DNA from: Paenilisteria newyorkensis
GTDB taxonomy: Bacteria > Bacillota > Bacilli > Lactobacillales > Listeriaceae
DNA: 64,000 nt
Assembly (NCBI RefSeq): GCF_000766145.1
Contig: NZ_JNFB01000012.1
Location: 1-64,000, forward strand
Reading direction: 5' to 3'
Shown here: piece after piece, positions 1-8,828 of the stretch
Layout of the letters: each line of letters starts with the position of its first letter
How positions within the stretch are numbered: the stretch's first letter is position 1
Made by a program: the position numbers and the translations under genes
Notes under the pieces: model-generated
What the model saw: only the letters and a program-made list of their open reading frames with translations
The model's database searches: none
Told to the model about the DNA's origin: nothing

Positions 1-1194
1 AACGTACCATCTGCTTTGACAGTGCCAGTACCGATAGTTGTCGTGCCGTTTTTGATGGTCACAGGAGCGTTGGGTTCCCCACTTCCTGTTACTTTGACAG
101 AATCTGTCGTTAAAGCGCTTATAGTAGTTGGCGCGATAACATTGAAAGCTGTTGTTGCTTTGTCAAGTTCTGCTTGAAGTTCTGCTTTTTTAGTTGCGTC
201 TGTTACAGCATCGATTTTAGCTTGCGCTGCGTCGATATCCGCTTGAGTGGTTGTTTGTCGGATGCTTTTTTCGGGATCATTGTCTACGAAAAGTTGATTT
301 ACAGCGGTTGTTGCAGCTTCAATTGTAGTGAAATCTGCAAGTCCTGCTGTAGCTTTGTCGATAGCTGCTTGTACAGCTGTCTTGTCAACTGTGTCAACAA
401 CTAAGTCTAGCGCCGCTTGTACGGCATCGATATCCGCTTGTGTGACAGTAGGCTTAATGCTTTTACTGGTATCATTATCAATGAATAGAGCGTCAACAAG
501 ATCTTGGGAGTGGTTTGTTGATGGGTCCTGGATGATTACTTTTGCAGGTGCGCTTACATTAGAGTATTCTGCTAAGGATGATCCGTAACCTTGATATGCC
601 ATAATGTAGTCTCCAGGCGAATATCTGGATAAATCGATATTGAATGTTAGATTTCCACCAGATGGAGCCATTTTTTGAAGAAGCCGGTTTAAATATGCTC
701 CATTTTTATCATAAACGTCAATCTTTATTAGTTGAAGATATTCAGCATTGGTCAGTTGGACGCTAGTGGAAGAAACGGTTAATGGATTTATATTTAGTTT
801 GGGAAATTGAACAGGTGTTTTTGTTATAGAGCTCTCAACACCATTAACAACTTGACTGATAGATATAGACATTCCTGCTTCAAGATGCATATTTGCTACT
901 GAAATATTAAAGGAACCGTCTGTATCGATATCAGTAAACTCATAATTGGCTAATACAGACTGATTTGGGTTATGGACTTGAACTTTAATAGATGATGTAT
1001 GGGGATCCACTTTACCAGTTATATGAGTAGAGTTCGTAATGATAGGATTAACAATGGGACTTGTTACGCTCGTTTCTGTATTTTCTTGAGTAGATGTTGC
1101 ATAAGTGCCAGCAGGTAATGTCGTCAGTACTGTGCTTGCTAACACATTGGTTGCTAAGATTACTGTGGCTACTTTTTTGATATTCTTATTCATT
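1..1194 (-). CDS. secreted multidomain surface protein, C-terminus beyond window
   Basis: The reading frame starts at 1194 behind a strong AAGGAGG site and runs off the left edge, so the C-terminus is missing. A Sec signal peptide is visible (MNKNIKKVATVIL, then an Ala/Thr-rich cleavage region near residue 30). A beta-rich region follows to about residue 220. Next come two helical repeats with LFxDND..S and TQADIDAxQA motifs, of the type annotated in Listeria and Enterococcus as 'toxin Cry1Ac domain D-VI-related'. The visible part ends in a bacterial Ig-like segment (TVTGSGEPNAPVT type). It is probably an exported or wall-associated protein. The same helical repeat is present in the protein at 30961-32874. 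The anchor, if any, lies outside the window. Function is unknown. Confidence 0.85.
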
Positions 1195-1468
1195 TTTATA
1201 ATTCCTCCTTCAAGTTATCGCATTTTCTAGTGCTTCTAAATAGTATCATGGTTGTGTGGGCTAAAAAATACAGAATTTCCGTATATTGGAATGGAATTGT
1301 GTACAGTTTGTGACAGTTTACGAAAGGGAAATGAAACGCCCGGCTGATTTACTTTGTTAGGTTTTTGGGTGGAGATATGGTAGAATGAGTTTGTATATTA
1401 GTATAGAAAGAAGTAGCCTAGAGTACACATTGGGACTACTTTTTGAGATAGGAAAGGTTGGGCTATAG

Positions 1469-2344
1469 ATGGCGACGAATCATTTGCAGTTAGTGATTAT
1501 TACGGGGATGAGTGGGGCAGGGAAGACTGTCGCAATGCAATCTTTGGAGGATTTGGGCTACTTTTGTGTGGATAATTTACCGCCGAGTTTATTGCCGAAG
1601 TTCTGGGAATTGATGAAGGAATCTGGCAAAATGAACAAAATTGCGCTCGTGATGGATTTGCGGGGTCGCGAGTTTTTTGATTCGATTCAGCCGGCGCTTG
1701 ATGAGTTGGATAATACGTCTTTTATTACGACGAAAATGTTGTTTTTGGATGCGGATGACCAGGTTTTGGTGTCTCGTTATAAGGAGACTCGCCGTCATCA
1801 CCCGCTTGAGCCTAATGGTTCGGTGTTGGAGGGAATTAAGCAGGAGCGCGAGTTGTTGGAGGACTTGAAGGGTCGTTCGCAGCTTGTGATTAATACGTCG
1901 ACATTGGCGCCGCGCGAGCTTCGTGAACGGATGAACAATGAGTTTCAGACGAGTGACCGGGAAGTTTTCAACGTGCAGGTGATGTCGTTTGGGTTTAAGT
2001 ATGGTTTGCCGATCGATGCGGACTTGGTTTTTGATGTGAGGTTCTTGCCGAATCCGCATTATATTGATAAGATGCGTCCGCTGACTGGGCTTGATCGGGA
2101 TGTTTATAATTATGTGATGAAATGGCCGGAGACGGAGACTTTCTTGAATAAATTGATGGACATGATCTTGTTTACGTTGCCGTATTATAAGCGTGAAGGG
2201 AAGACGCAGTTGGTGATTGCAATTGGTTGTACTGGCGGTCAGCATCGTTCTGTGGCGCTTTCGGAGTACGTTGGTAATAACTTGAAAACGAAATATGAGA
2301 CGCAGATCTCGCATCGTGATATGAAACGCAGAAAGGGAAAGTGA
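1469..2344 (+). CDS. rapZ: RNase adapter / nucleotide-binding protein RapZ (YvcJ)
   Basis: The 291-residue protein has a Walker A motif GMSGAGKT at residues 13-20 and the family C-terminal motif [10 protein letters not shown], at the usual family length. In Gram-negatives RapZ directs RNase E to GlmZ. In Firmicutes the homologue YvcJ binds and hydrolyses nucleotides and affects competence, and its RNA role is less clear. It is first in the conserved rapZ-yvcK-whiA cluster, with one base between its stop and the yvcK start, so co-transcription is expected. An AGGAAAGG site lies upstream. The 270 bp before it is shared with the divergent surface-protein gene; only a weak TAGAAT -10 near 1381 is visible for rapZ. 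Confidence 0.95.
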   Translation: MATNHLQLVIITGMSGAGKTVAMQSLEDLGYFCVDNLPPSLLPKFWELMKESGKMNKIALVMDLRGREFFDSIQPALDELDNTSFITTKMLFLDADDQVLVSRYKETRRHHPLEPNGSVLEGIKQERELLEDLKGRSQLVINTSTLAPRELRERMNNEFQTSDREVFNVQVMSFGFKYGLPIDADLVFDVRFLPNPHYIDKMRPLTGLDRDVYNYVMKWPETETFLNKLMDMILFTLPYYKREGKTQLVIAIGCTGGQHRSVALSEYVGNNLKTKYETQISHRDMKRRKGK

Positions 2345-2345
2345 G

Positions 2346-3311
2346 ATGACAACGACGCAAAAGCCGAAAGTGGTCGTGATTGGTGGCGGGACAGGCTTAC
2401 CGGTCATACTGCGAGGCTTGAAAAAACAACCGATTGATTTGACTGCGATTGTCACGGTTGCTGATGATGGCGGGAGTTCGGGCAAGATTCGCGAACAAAT
2501 GGATGTATTGCCACCTGGTGATATTAGAAACGTGATGGTGGCGCTGTCGAATACGGATCCGCGGATGGAAGCTTTGATGCAATATCGTTTTAAAGTGGAA
2601 GGTGATTTGTCGGGGCACGTGATTGGAAACCTGATTTTGACGGCGTTATCGCAGTTGAATGATAGTTACGTGGAGGCGATCGAAGTACTTAGCAAGGCTA
2701 TGCGGATTCGTGGAAAAGTGATTCCGGCGACGGATCGACCGCTGATTTTGAATGCGGTGATGGAGGATGGTTCGCTTGTGCAAGGGGAGTCGGCGATTCC
2801 GATGCAGGGCCAGCCGATTGACCGCGTGTTTATTACGCCGGCGGATGTGAAGGCTTTGCCAGCCGCGATTGAGGCGATTCATGACGCGGATTTGATTGTG
2901 CTTGGGCCGGGAAGCCTGTATACGAGTATTTTGCCGAGCTTGTTGGTGCAGGATTTGCAAGATGCGATTTTTGAAAGTAAGGCGTACAAGGTGTATATCT
3001 GCAATATTTTGACGCAAGTTGGGGAAACGGATTTCTTCACGGACGCGGATCATGCGCAGGTGATTTTGAACCATGTGGGTCGGCCGATTATTGACGCAAT
3101 GATGATTAATACGGCGGAAGTGCCGCGACATTTGATGTTCCCGGATGATGTGATGCAGGTTGAGCAGAATTTTGAGAAGGATCACGCGCTGAATATTAAC
3201 GTCATTGCAGGCGATTTACTCTCCACAGAAGGCGGATTAGTAAGGCATGCTGCGGATAAAGTGACGAATACATTATTACAGATTCTGATGAATTTGAAAG
3301 AAAAGGAATGA
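2346..3311 (+). CDS. yvcK: gluconeogenesis/cell-wall factor YvcK (GlmR, CofD-like)
   Basis: The 321-residue protein opens with VVVIGGGTGLPVILRGLK, the UDP-sugar-binding Rossmann start of the CofD/YvcK family. It also carries VADDGGSSGKIR, PPGDIRN, HVIGNL and the family motif LGPGSLYTSILPSLLV. GlmR binds UDP-GlcNAc, stimulates GlmS and adjusts flow of carbon into peptidoglycan precursors. In L. monocytogenes YvcK is needed for cell-wall stress resistance and is phosphorylated by PrkA. The ATG follows the rapZ stop by one base and uses a Shine-Dalgarno inside rapZ. whiA follows after 6 bp, consistent with one operon. Confidence 0.95.
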   Translation: MTTTQKPKVVVIGGGTGLPVILRGLKKQPIDLTAIVTVADDGGSSGKIREQMDVLPPGDIRNVMVALSNTDPRMEALMQYRFKVEGDLSGHVIGNLILTALSQLNDSYVEAIEVLSKAMRIRGKVIPATDRPLILNAVMEDGSLVQGESAIPMQGQPIDRVFITPADVKALPAAIEAIHDADLIVLGPGSLYTSILPSLLVQDLQDAIFESKAYKVYICNILTQVGETDFFTDADHAQVILNHVGRPIIDAMMINTAEVPRHLMFPDDVMQVEQNFEKDHALNINVIAGDLLSTEGGLVRHAADKVTNTLLQILMNLKEKE

Positions 3312-3317
3312 GGGTCT

Positions 3318-4286
3318 ATGTCCTTTGCCTCGGAAACAAAGAAAGAATTAACCAATTTAGATATTACAAAAACGGATGCAAAAGTGGAACTGTCGGCTTT
3401 TATCCGCATGAACGGTGCCGTCTCGTTTTCTAACCAGATGATGGTGGTGGACGTCCAGACGGAGAACGCAGCGATTGCGCGCCGAATGTATCGACTTTTG
3501 AAGGAATTGTATCAAGTGCCGATCGAATTATTGGTACGCAAAAAAATGAAATTGAAGAAAAATAACGTCTATATTGTGCGTTTGAAGGCTAAGACGAAAG
3601 AGATTCTGGCCGATTTGGCGATTTTAAATGATGGCGTGTTTCAGAATGCGATTAATCCTGCGTTAATTAAGACGAAGAGTGCGCGCCGGGCCTATCTTCG
3701 CGGCGCATTTTTGGCGAGTGGATCGGTGAATAATCCGGAGACGTCGTCGTATCATTTGGAGATTAACTCGGTGTATGAGGAGCACAACGACGCGATTTGT
3801 AGTTTGATGAACAGTTTCAAGCTCAATGCGCGGACATTGGAACGCCGAAATGGCTATATTACGTACTTGAAAGAGGCGGAGAAAATTACGGAATTCCTGA
3901 ATATTATCGGGGCAACTGGGGCGCTGCTTCATTTTGAAGACGTTCGGATTATGCGCGATATGAGGAATTCGGTGAACCGGCTTGTGAATTGTGAGACGGC
4001 AAACTTGAATAAAACGATTAACGCGGCGGTGCGGCAAATTGATAATATTAAATTTATCGCGGCGGCGGTGGGCTTAGAAGCATTACCTGAAAAGTTGCGG
4101 GAAATCGCGGTTTTGCGCGTGCAATATGAAGACGTGACGCTGCAGGAACTCGGCGACATGCTCTCCAGCGGGCCAATCAGCAAATCAGGAATCAACCACC
4201 GTTTGCGCAAACTTGACCAAATCGCGGACCAACTACGAAGCGGCGAATCCCCGTCACAATTAGGACTTAGAATACCTTCGAAATAA
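3318..4286 (+). CDS. whiA: DNA-binding protein WhiA
   Basis: The 322-residue protein has the WhiA layout: an N-terminal region ([12 protein letters not shown]), two LAGLIDADG-homing-endonuclease-like segments ([20 protein letters not shown] near residue 118), and a C-terminal helix-turn-helix with the motifs [21 protein letters not shown]. In Firmicutes WhiA influences cell division and chromosome segregation rather than sporulation, and the endonuclease fold is not catalytic. It is the third gene of the conserved cluster. The start follows GGAATGAGGGTCT directly after yvcK. Confidence 0.95.
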   Translation: MSFASETKKELTNLDITKTDAKVELSAFIRMNGAVSFSNQMMVVDVQTENAAIARRMYRLLKELYQVPIELLVRKKMKLKKNNVYIVRLKAKTKEILADLAILNDGVFQNAINPALIKTKSARRAYLRGAFLASGSVNNPETSSYHLEINSVYEEHNDAICSLMNSFKLNARTLERRNGYITYLKEAEKITEFLNIIGATGALLHFEDVRIMRDMRNSVNRLVNCETANLNKTINAAVRQIDNIKFIAAAVGLEALPEKLREIAVLRVQYEDVTLQELGDMLSSGPISKSGINHRLRKLDQIADQLRSGESPSQLGLRIPSK

Positions 4287-4316
4287 ATATAACTAAGAAA
4301 AGGATGCGATCAAACC

Positions 4317-5333
4317 ATGTCAAAATTGTTTTCTACGTATAAAACGAAAGGTCTTACTTTGAAAAACCGTGTGGCGATGTCCCCAATGTGTATGTATTCT
4401 GTAGAGACGGATGACGGAGTGGCGAACGATTTTCATTTCGCGCATTACGTTTCCCGCGCGGCCGGTCAAGTTGGCCTTATCATCTTGGAAGCAACAGCGG
4501 TACAGGCGGTTGGCCGAATTTCTCACGGCGATTTAGGATTATGGGATGACGTCCAAATTCCAGCCTTGAAGCGAATCGTTGACGGTGTGCATTACCATAA
4601 AGGCGCAGCTGGAATCCAGTTGGCACACGCCGGTCGAAAAGCCGTTTTAGACGTAGATCCAGTCGCACCAAGCCCCGTCGCATTTGACGATGAAAGCAAA
4701 AAACCGCACGAACTGACAGCAGCAGAAATAGAAGAAGTCGTAGCTGATTTCAAAAAAGCAGCCTTCCGCGCGAAAGAAGCCGGATTTGATGTCATTGAAA
4801 TTCACGCAGCGCACGGCTATTTATTACACGAATTCCTATCACCGATTTCGAATTTACGCGAAGACCAATATGGCGGCCCAGCAGGGAACCGTTACCGCGT
4901 TTTAGGCGATGTGATTAAAGCCGTTCGCGAAGTTTGGGATGGCCCACTTTTCGTTCGTATTTCCGCGACCGATTACGCGCATGGCGGTTTGACAGTAGAC
5001 GATTACATCCCGTTCGCCAAATGGATGAAAGCAGACGGCGCCGATTTACTAGATGTCAGCAGTGGCGCACTAGTAAATACCGTTCCAAAAGTATATCCAG
5101 GCTATCAAGTACCATTCGCTGAAAAAATCCGCACAGGAGCAGGAATCGCGACAGGCGCAGTAGGCCTAATTACGACAGGCGTTCAAGCAGAAGAAATTCT
5201 GCAAAATGACCGCGCCGATTTGATTTTCCTAGGACGCGAATTGTTGCGTGACCCGTATTGGGCGAGAACCGCTGCGAAAGATGTTCGTGGAGAAGTGACA
5301 CCGCCTGAGCAGTATTCGCGTGGTGGTTGGTAA
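4317..5333 (+). CDS. namA: NADPH dehydrogenase NamA, old yellow enzyme family
   Basis: The 338-residue protein matches the YqjM/NamA size and motifs: N-terminal [22 protein letters not shown], the active-site region [35 protein letters not shown], and a C-terminal Arg-Gly-Trp tail. Members are FMN enzymes that reduce activated C=C bonds of alpha,beta-unsaturated carbonyls and nitro groups with NADPH, in the cytoplasm. It is preceded by AAGAAAAGGATG and followed by a terminator shared with the convergent lipoprotein gene. From about 4550 the sense strand becomes C- and A-rich, unlike the G-rich rapZ-yvcK-whiA genes just upstream. Confidence 0.95.
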   Translation: MSKLFSTYKTKGLTLKNRVAMSPMCMYSVETDDGVANDFHFAHYVSRAAGQVGLIILEATAVQAVGRISHGDLGLWDDVQIPALKRIVDGVHYHKGAAGIQLAHAGRKAVLDVDPVAPSPVAFDDESKKPHELTAAEIEEVVADFKKAAFRAKEAGFDVIEIHAAHGYLLHEFLSPISNLREDQYGGPAGNRYRVLGDVIKAVREVWDGPLFVRISATDYAHGGLTVDDYIPFAKWMKADGADLLDVSSGALVNTVPKVYPGYQVPFAEKIRTGAGIATGAVGLITTGVQAEEILQNDRADLIFLGRELLRDPYWARTAAKDVRGEVTPPEQYSRGGW

Positions 5334-5343
5334 TTAAATAGAA

Positions 5344-5380
5344 AAACAAGCATTCCGAGTTTGATGGGATGCTTGTTTTT
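5344..5380. terminator. two-way intrinsic terminator
   Basis: The stem ACAAGCATTCC / GGGATGCTTGT (one G-T pair) is flanked by A and T runs. It lies between the convergent genes namA and the lipoprotein at 5391-6023 and can serve both. Confidence 0.85.
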
Positions 5381-5390
5381 GGCTATAAAC

Positions 5391-6023
5391 CTATTCGTTT
5401 TCTTGTGAAATTTCGGTGTATAAGTCTCCGTATAAATCTTGGTAATCCGAGTTCTCCAAACTATGGGTTGAGCCGTTCTCATTCAAAAATAGTTCATGTT
5501 TAGGCTCCTTATTCACAGGATACTTACTCAAAAATGCATTTGTTAAAACGTAGTTATCGCCGGATGTGCTGTTTCTAAGATAGAGATAATAAGACTTTCC
5601 TATGTCCATTTTTTTATAATAATCAAAAGTAAGCGTCTTTTTTTCGTTTTCAATCAGTACATCAGTCACTACATTCTCTACAATTTCAATCTTGTCACCG
5701 ACTTTTAGAGAGCTGGTGGCATCTTTTTGTATGTCTTTGATAATTACACTGCTCAGCGTATAAAATTCGGTGGGCATAATACTTTCTTCGGATTCCTTAA
5801 TCACCGTTTGCTTTTCTCCATTTTTCGCGACCTCTACAATAATCGGCGATGTATTTTCTAATTCGGTTAGATTGGAAGCCAAGGAAGTGTATTTATTAGG
5901 CGATGAGATAATAGTTCGTTCATCAACTGGCACTACTTTTTGGGTTATTTTATTATCTGCTGCCACCTCGTTTGTCGAACAACCTGATACAAGAAGTAAA
6001 CTAGCTATTGCGATTCTTATCAT
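5391..6023 (-). CDS. lipoprotein of unknown function
   Basis: I place the start at 6023, where AAAAAAGGAGC stands 9 nt upstream. That gives a 210-residue protein with a short signal and lipobox (LLLVSGC, lipidated Cys15); a longer frame to 6068 would put charged residues before the signal. The mature part contains the order IIVEVAKNG, LKVGDKIEIVE, YYLYLRN, a pattern of secreted Listeria/Bacillus proteins that resembles the divergent neighbour at 6151-6777. No catalytic motif is recognisable. It is membrane-anchored on the outside. The divergent arrangement suggests the pair arose by duplication, but this is inference from motif order only. Confidence 0.8.
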   Translation of the reverse strand: MIRIAIASLLLVSGCSTNEVAADNKITQKVVPVDERTIISSPNKYTSLASNLTELENTSPIIVEVAKNGEKQTVIKESEESIMPTEFYTLSSVIIKDIQKDATSSLKVGDKIEIVENVVTDVLIENEKKTLTFDYYKKMDIGKSYYLYLRNSTSGDNYVLTNAFLSKYPVNKEPKHELFLNENGSTHSLENSDYQDLYGDLYTEISQENE

Positions 6024-6150
6024 GAATAACGGCTCCTTTTTTGTTAGTATGTCTAACCATAATACCATTATTTAGGTTCAGACGCTAATTTGGTATTTCG
6101 ACTCAAAACGTGTTATTGTAAAACTATCTTATAAAAAAGGGAGCGCTTAT

Positions 6151-6777
6151 ATGAAAAAAATGAGAATTATTATCCTATCACTGTGTTGTTTTGCTTTAGT
6201 CTCGTGTGGTGATGAAGATACTAACAGCAAGCCCAGTGGAAGCAATGAGCTAAAAGCGAGCGTCCATACATCAATCGAAGCTGTTACATATAATCAAGCA
6301 ATCAAAGAATCTGATTTAATAGCAGAAGTCCAGATTGCAAAGAAAAGCGATACAATTTCAGGTGGGAACAATATTGTCCCAAAAACCAAATTTGAAAGTA
6401 AGATTAAAAAAGTCTACGCAGGAGATAAGAAGAATCAGGATATAATTGATATTCTCCAAGGTGGCCAAGAAGGACTGGAGATTGAAAATTATCCATTATT
6501 CCAATCAGGCGAAACGTATATTTTAATGCTGATGGATTCAGGTGATGGTCAGACATTTTGGATTAAAGGTCAAGTAAATGGAACTTATTTCGTCGATGGA
6601 AATACAACACTGAAATTCGGAAATAGAGAGCCGGGTTTGCCTGGAAATAACGGCAGAAGTAAGCTGGGAATGCTCATTACTAAGAAACAGAAAGAAATGA
6701 CAAGCAATTTTCAAGTGCTGGATACATCAGCTTTAAAAGAGAAAATTGAAAAAGACGCGAATGAAACTGCCTACTAA
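6151..6777 (+). CDS. lipoprotein of unknown function, likely paralogue of neighbour
   Basis: The 208-residue protein starts with a clear lipoprotein signal (MKKMRIIILSLCCFALVSC, Cys19) behind GGGAGCGCTTAT. The mature domain reads AIKESDLIAEVQIAKKSD, then KIKKVYAGDKK, ILQGGQEG, PLFQSGETYILML and GTYFVDGN. This is the pattern of a small beta-rich domain found in extracellular lipoproteins of this group. The position of 'G-E-T-Y-I-L' matches 'G-K-S-Y-Y-L' in the divergent lipoprotein. Function is unknown. The 128 bp between the two starts should hold both promoters. Confidence 0.8.
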   Translation: MKKMRIIILSLCCFALVSCGDEDTNSKPSGSNELKASVHTSIEAVTYNQAIKESDLIAEVQIAKKSDTISGGNNIVPKTKFESKIKKVYAGDKKNQDIIDILQGGQEGLEIENYPLFQSGETYILMLMDSGDGQTFWIKGQVNGTYFVDGNTTLKFGNREPGLPGNNGRSKLGMLITKKQKEMTSNFQVLDTSALKEKIEKDANETAY

Positions 6778-6832
6778 AGATTTGCGAAATAAGAACTTAA
6801 TTATTAATGTAAAAACGCTAATCAAAGTAAAA

Positions 6833-6862
6833 TTCATATTTATCTTGTATATATGTTATAGT
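6833..6862 (+). promoter_or_regulatory. promoter with extended -10 for the 33-residue peptide
   Basis: TTCATA (6833-6838), an 18-bp spacer, then TGTTATAGT, an extended -10 (TG at 6854-6855, TATAGT at 6857-6862). It lies about 70 bp before the small ORF at 6935. Confidence 0.55.
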
Positions 6863-6934
6863 GTTCATATAGTGAAACCAGTTACGAGTCATGGAGTGTA
6901 AAAATAAGATTATAAATAACAGGAGGCTAAATAT

Positions 6935-7036
6935 ATGAGTCAATACATACCTATCACAATGGTTGCTGTAGTTGTAATTGCCATAGCAGTTCTCACAGTC
7001 ATCATCAGAAAATCTATAAAGAAAAGCCAGCCCTAA
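6935..7036 (+). CDS. 33-residue single-pass membrane peptide
   Basis: This small ORF has a strong site (AACAGGAGG, 8 nt before ATG), its own extended -10 promoter and a downstream terminator at 7151-7193, so it looks like a real gene. The product begins MSQYIPITMV, continues with one hydrophobic helix of Val, Ile and Ala (about residues 6-24), and ends in a basic tail RKSIKKSQP. It therefore probably sits in the membrane with its C-terminus in the cytoplasm. It could be a small membrane regulator, a membrane-active peptide or a toxin-like peptide. I do not recognise a family. It lies directly upstream of the agr operon but has separate transcription signals. Confidence 0.6.
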   Translation: MSQYIPITMVAVVVIAIAVLTVIIRKSIKKSQP

Positions 7037-7150
7037 AAACTTTTGAGTTAAAGTTTATGAAGGTTGTTCGAATATAGGAGTAATTTATTTTCTATTTTAG
7101 AAATCAAGAATTAGGGCGTCACTCATATGATAAACGGAAAATAAAAACCA

Positions 7151-7193
7151 GGATAAAACATTGGACTCACCTCCGATATTTTATCCTTTTTTT
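7151..7193 (+). terminator. intrinsic terminator
   Basis: GGATAAAACAT pairs with ATATTTTATCC around an 18-nt loop, followed by seven T. It ends the transcript of the 33-residue peptide and insulates the agr operon. Confidence 0.85.
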
Positions 7194-7273
7194 GGCTATG
7201 AAATCAATTAATGTTACATACATGACTAAAAAACACCCCTTTTTTCGCGCTTACGAACGAAATCGCTACGTTC

Positions 7274-7313
7274 ACGACAAAATGATAAAAATGCTACCTT
7301 TCTGTCGTATAAT
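7274..7313 (+). promoter_or_regulatory. candidate agr operon promoter with inverted repeat
   Basis: A consensus -10 TATAAT lies at 7308-7313. An inverted repeat ACGACA (7274-7279) / TGTCGT (7303-7308) overlaps it. A second short dyad, GAACG / CGTTC, is seen around 7254-7274. No good -35 is present, which suits an activator-dependent promoter such as an AgrA target. AgrA binding is inference. Confidence 0.4.
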
Positions 7314-7390
7314 TGGTTTATGGAAATAAGGCTTACCGAGATGAGCTTTTTGAACCACATTATTCGACGCTGAAAGGAGTAGATCACGAA

Positions 7391-7969
7391 ATGATGAAAC
7401 CATTTGTTCAAGCAAAAATGGCTAGCACACAACCATGCTTATTTTTCCAAAAGGAAATTGTTCGTGATTTGCAGTTTTTTAGCCCCGTCTTGGCTAAAAT
7501 TAATTTAGTAGACCGTAATAGTGAGGATTCAAAATGGGATTGTCTCATGTTGGCAGTATTTTCAAAGCTTGGACGTGACTATATAAATAAAGAAGACTAC
7601 TTTTTAGATCGGTTTCCAGTAGCTGGCCATCAACCAAAATATAAAATGTTGATTACATACCGTGGTTACATCTATTTTTTGGATAGCATCACAAGGCACG
7701 TTGGGATCAGTGATAATCGGTTTTTGGTAGGACTTAATCGCGACAAGCTGTACATGATTGTTTATCGGGATGAGGCACTGTATAGTAAGCCGTTGAGAGG
7801 GAAGCACAATCTTCTCTCTCAAGACGCAAGAGTTACACGAAATATAGAGAAAATATTGAATGAGAATGAAATACCAAATGATAGGGTAGAAATTGCAGAG
7901 TTTGTTAATTCGGACAGAGCTAGTGAAATCTCGCTAGTCTCTGTCTGGGAATTAGCACTCGATGAATAG
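7391..7969 (+). CDS. uncharacterised protein co-transcribed with agrBDCA
   Basis: An in-frame TTG at 7313 would lengthen the protein, but the better start is the ATG at 7391, preceded by AAGGAG 11 nt upstream, giving 192 residues. No signal peptide or long hydrophobic segment is evident. The protein mixes charged and aromatic blocks (YKMLITYRGYIYFLDS, LVGLNRDKLYMIVYRDEALY). I do not recognise the fold. The stop is 14 bp before agrB, which has its own GGGAGGCG site, so this gene should be the first of the agr transcript. I vaguely recall a hypothetical gene also preceding agrB in L. monocytogenes (lmo0047) but cannot confirm homology. Confidence 0.7.
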   Translation: MMKPFVQAKMASTQPCLFFQKEIVRDLQFFSPVLAKINLVDRNSEDSKWDCLMLAVFSKLGRDYINKEDYFLDRFPVAGHQPKYKMLITYRGYIYFLDSITRHVGISDNRFLVGLNRDKLYMIVYRDEALYSKPLRGKHNLLSQDARVTRNIEKILNENEIPNDRVEIAEFVNSDRASEISLVSVWELALDE

Positions 7970-7983
7970 GGAGGCGAATTGGA

Positions 7984-8586
7984 ATGTTTAGTTTGACCGT
8001 CCCCAATATGGCAGCAAAGATTACCAGAACAATTTTCCGCGATAGGGAAGTTGACGAAGACAGATTTGCGATTGTAAAGTATGGTGTAGAAATATTTTTA
8101 GTGAACGTGACGAAGGGAATTACCGTATACCTCGCCGCTGCCTTGTTAGGGATGATTTGGCAGACGTTGATTGTACATCTTTCTTACTTGATTGTTCGTA
8201 GGCATTCGTTTGGACTGCATGCGAAGACTAGTTTGGGGTGCACAATAACGAGTGTTGTGGTGTTTGTGGTGTTACCTTACATTGTGAAGGAAGTTCAATT
8301 GTCTGGATGGATGATTGTACTTATAAGCGCTCTAATTTTACTGAATATTGCGATATTTTCACCTTCGGATACTGAAAATATACCACTTTTTAACGCTCAA
8401 AAAAGACACATTTTGAGGCGAAAATCAATAAATAACACCATTGTTGTTATTTTTATCATGTTGCTAATATCAAATGGAGTTGTAAAAAGCCTAATACTGC
8501 TTGGTCTATTGATTCAAGTAATTTCAATTCATCCATGGACTTACTTTTTATTGAAAAGGAGATATAATAATTATGCGAAAAAATAA
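7984..8586 (+). CDS. agrB: AgrB, membrane peptidase that matures the autoinducing peptide
   Basis: The 200-residue polytopic protein has the AgrB catalytic pair: His79 in RRHSFGLHAKTS and Cys86 in SLGC, seven residues apart as in staphylococcal AgrB (His77, Cys84). Hydrophobic segments occupy about residues 35-70, 90-125 and 150-185. AgrB cuts the C-terminal tail of AgrD and forms the thiolactone ring at the cytoplasmic face of the membrane. It overlaps agrD by 14 nt, suggesting translational coupling. The gene is AT-rich, and from 8340 on has much lower GC than the neighbouring housekeeping genes. Confidence 0.95.
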   Translation: MFSLTVPNMAAKITRTIFRDREVDEDRFAIVKYGVEIFLVNVTKGITVYLAAALLGMIWQTLIVHLSYLIVRRHSFGLHAKTSLGCTITSVVVFVVLPYIVKEVQLSGWMIVLISALILLNIAIFSPSDTENIPLFNAQKRHILRRKSINNTIVVIFIMLLISNGVVKSLILLGLLIQVISIHPWTYFLLKRRYNNYAKK

Positions 8587-8749
8587 ATTTAATATGAATT
8601 CTATAAAAAATAAAATATCCAACGAACTAGAGGATAGGTTTGAAAAGTTAGCTGATAATGCTCGACAATCAGAGGGAAGTTGCTTTTTGATTTTCTATGA
8701 ACCTGAGATGCCCGAGATTTTAAAAAAAAAGAATGAAGACTGTGAATAG
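8573..8749 (+). CDS. agrD: AgrD, precursor of a cyclic thiolactone autoinducing peptide
   Basis: This 58-residue ORF starts inside the end of agrB with AAAGGAGATATAATAATT before its ATG. It has the AgrD plan: a charged amphipathic leader (MRKNKFNMNSIKNK to about residue 34), a core with one Cys (EGSCFLIF, Cys37), and an acidic tail beginning YEPEMPEIL. The tail's Glu-Pro motif corresponds to YEPKSP as I remember it from L. monocytogenes AgrD, whose peptide contains CFMFV. By alignment the ring here would be Cys37 to Phe41 (Cys-Phe-Leu-Ile-Phe), with zero to a few exocyclic residues. The ring composition is inference; the gene identity is secure from position and motif. Confidence 0.92.
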   Translation: MRKNKFNMNSIKNKISNELEDRFEKLADNARQSEGSCFLIFYEPEMPEILKKKNEDCE

Positions 8750-8762
8750 TGCATGGATTAAG

Positions 8763-8808
8763 TTGTAAAAAAGAGTATTTTAGACTATAATTTAGTTAAA
8801 GTACTCTT
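8763..8808 (+). promoter_or_regulatory. internal promoter and inverted repeat between agrD and agrC
   Basis: TTGTAA (8763-8768), a 17-bp spacer and TATAAT (8786-8791) form a near-consensus sigma-A promoter inside the agr operon. A 7-bp inverted repeat AAGAGTA (8771-8777) / TACTCTT (8802-8808) encloses the -10. It could act as operator or as a stem in the agrC leader. It may let the sensor and regulator be made independently of agrBD. Confidence 0.55.
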
Positions 8809-8828
8809 AGATTCACGAAGGAGGAATT

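Noticed and set aside
1589-2485. 298-codon frame antisense to rapZ, and similar long antisense frames over rnr, uvsE and the MMPL gene
   Set aside because: Third-position bias of the G-rich sense genes removes stop codons from the complementary frame; products are Arg/His/Ile-rich with no motifs and no ribosome sites.
7313-7390. TTG start extending the first agr-operon gene
   Set aside because: The TTG overlaps the -10 TATAAT; ATG 7391 has a proper ribosome site.
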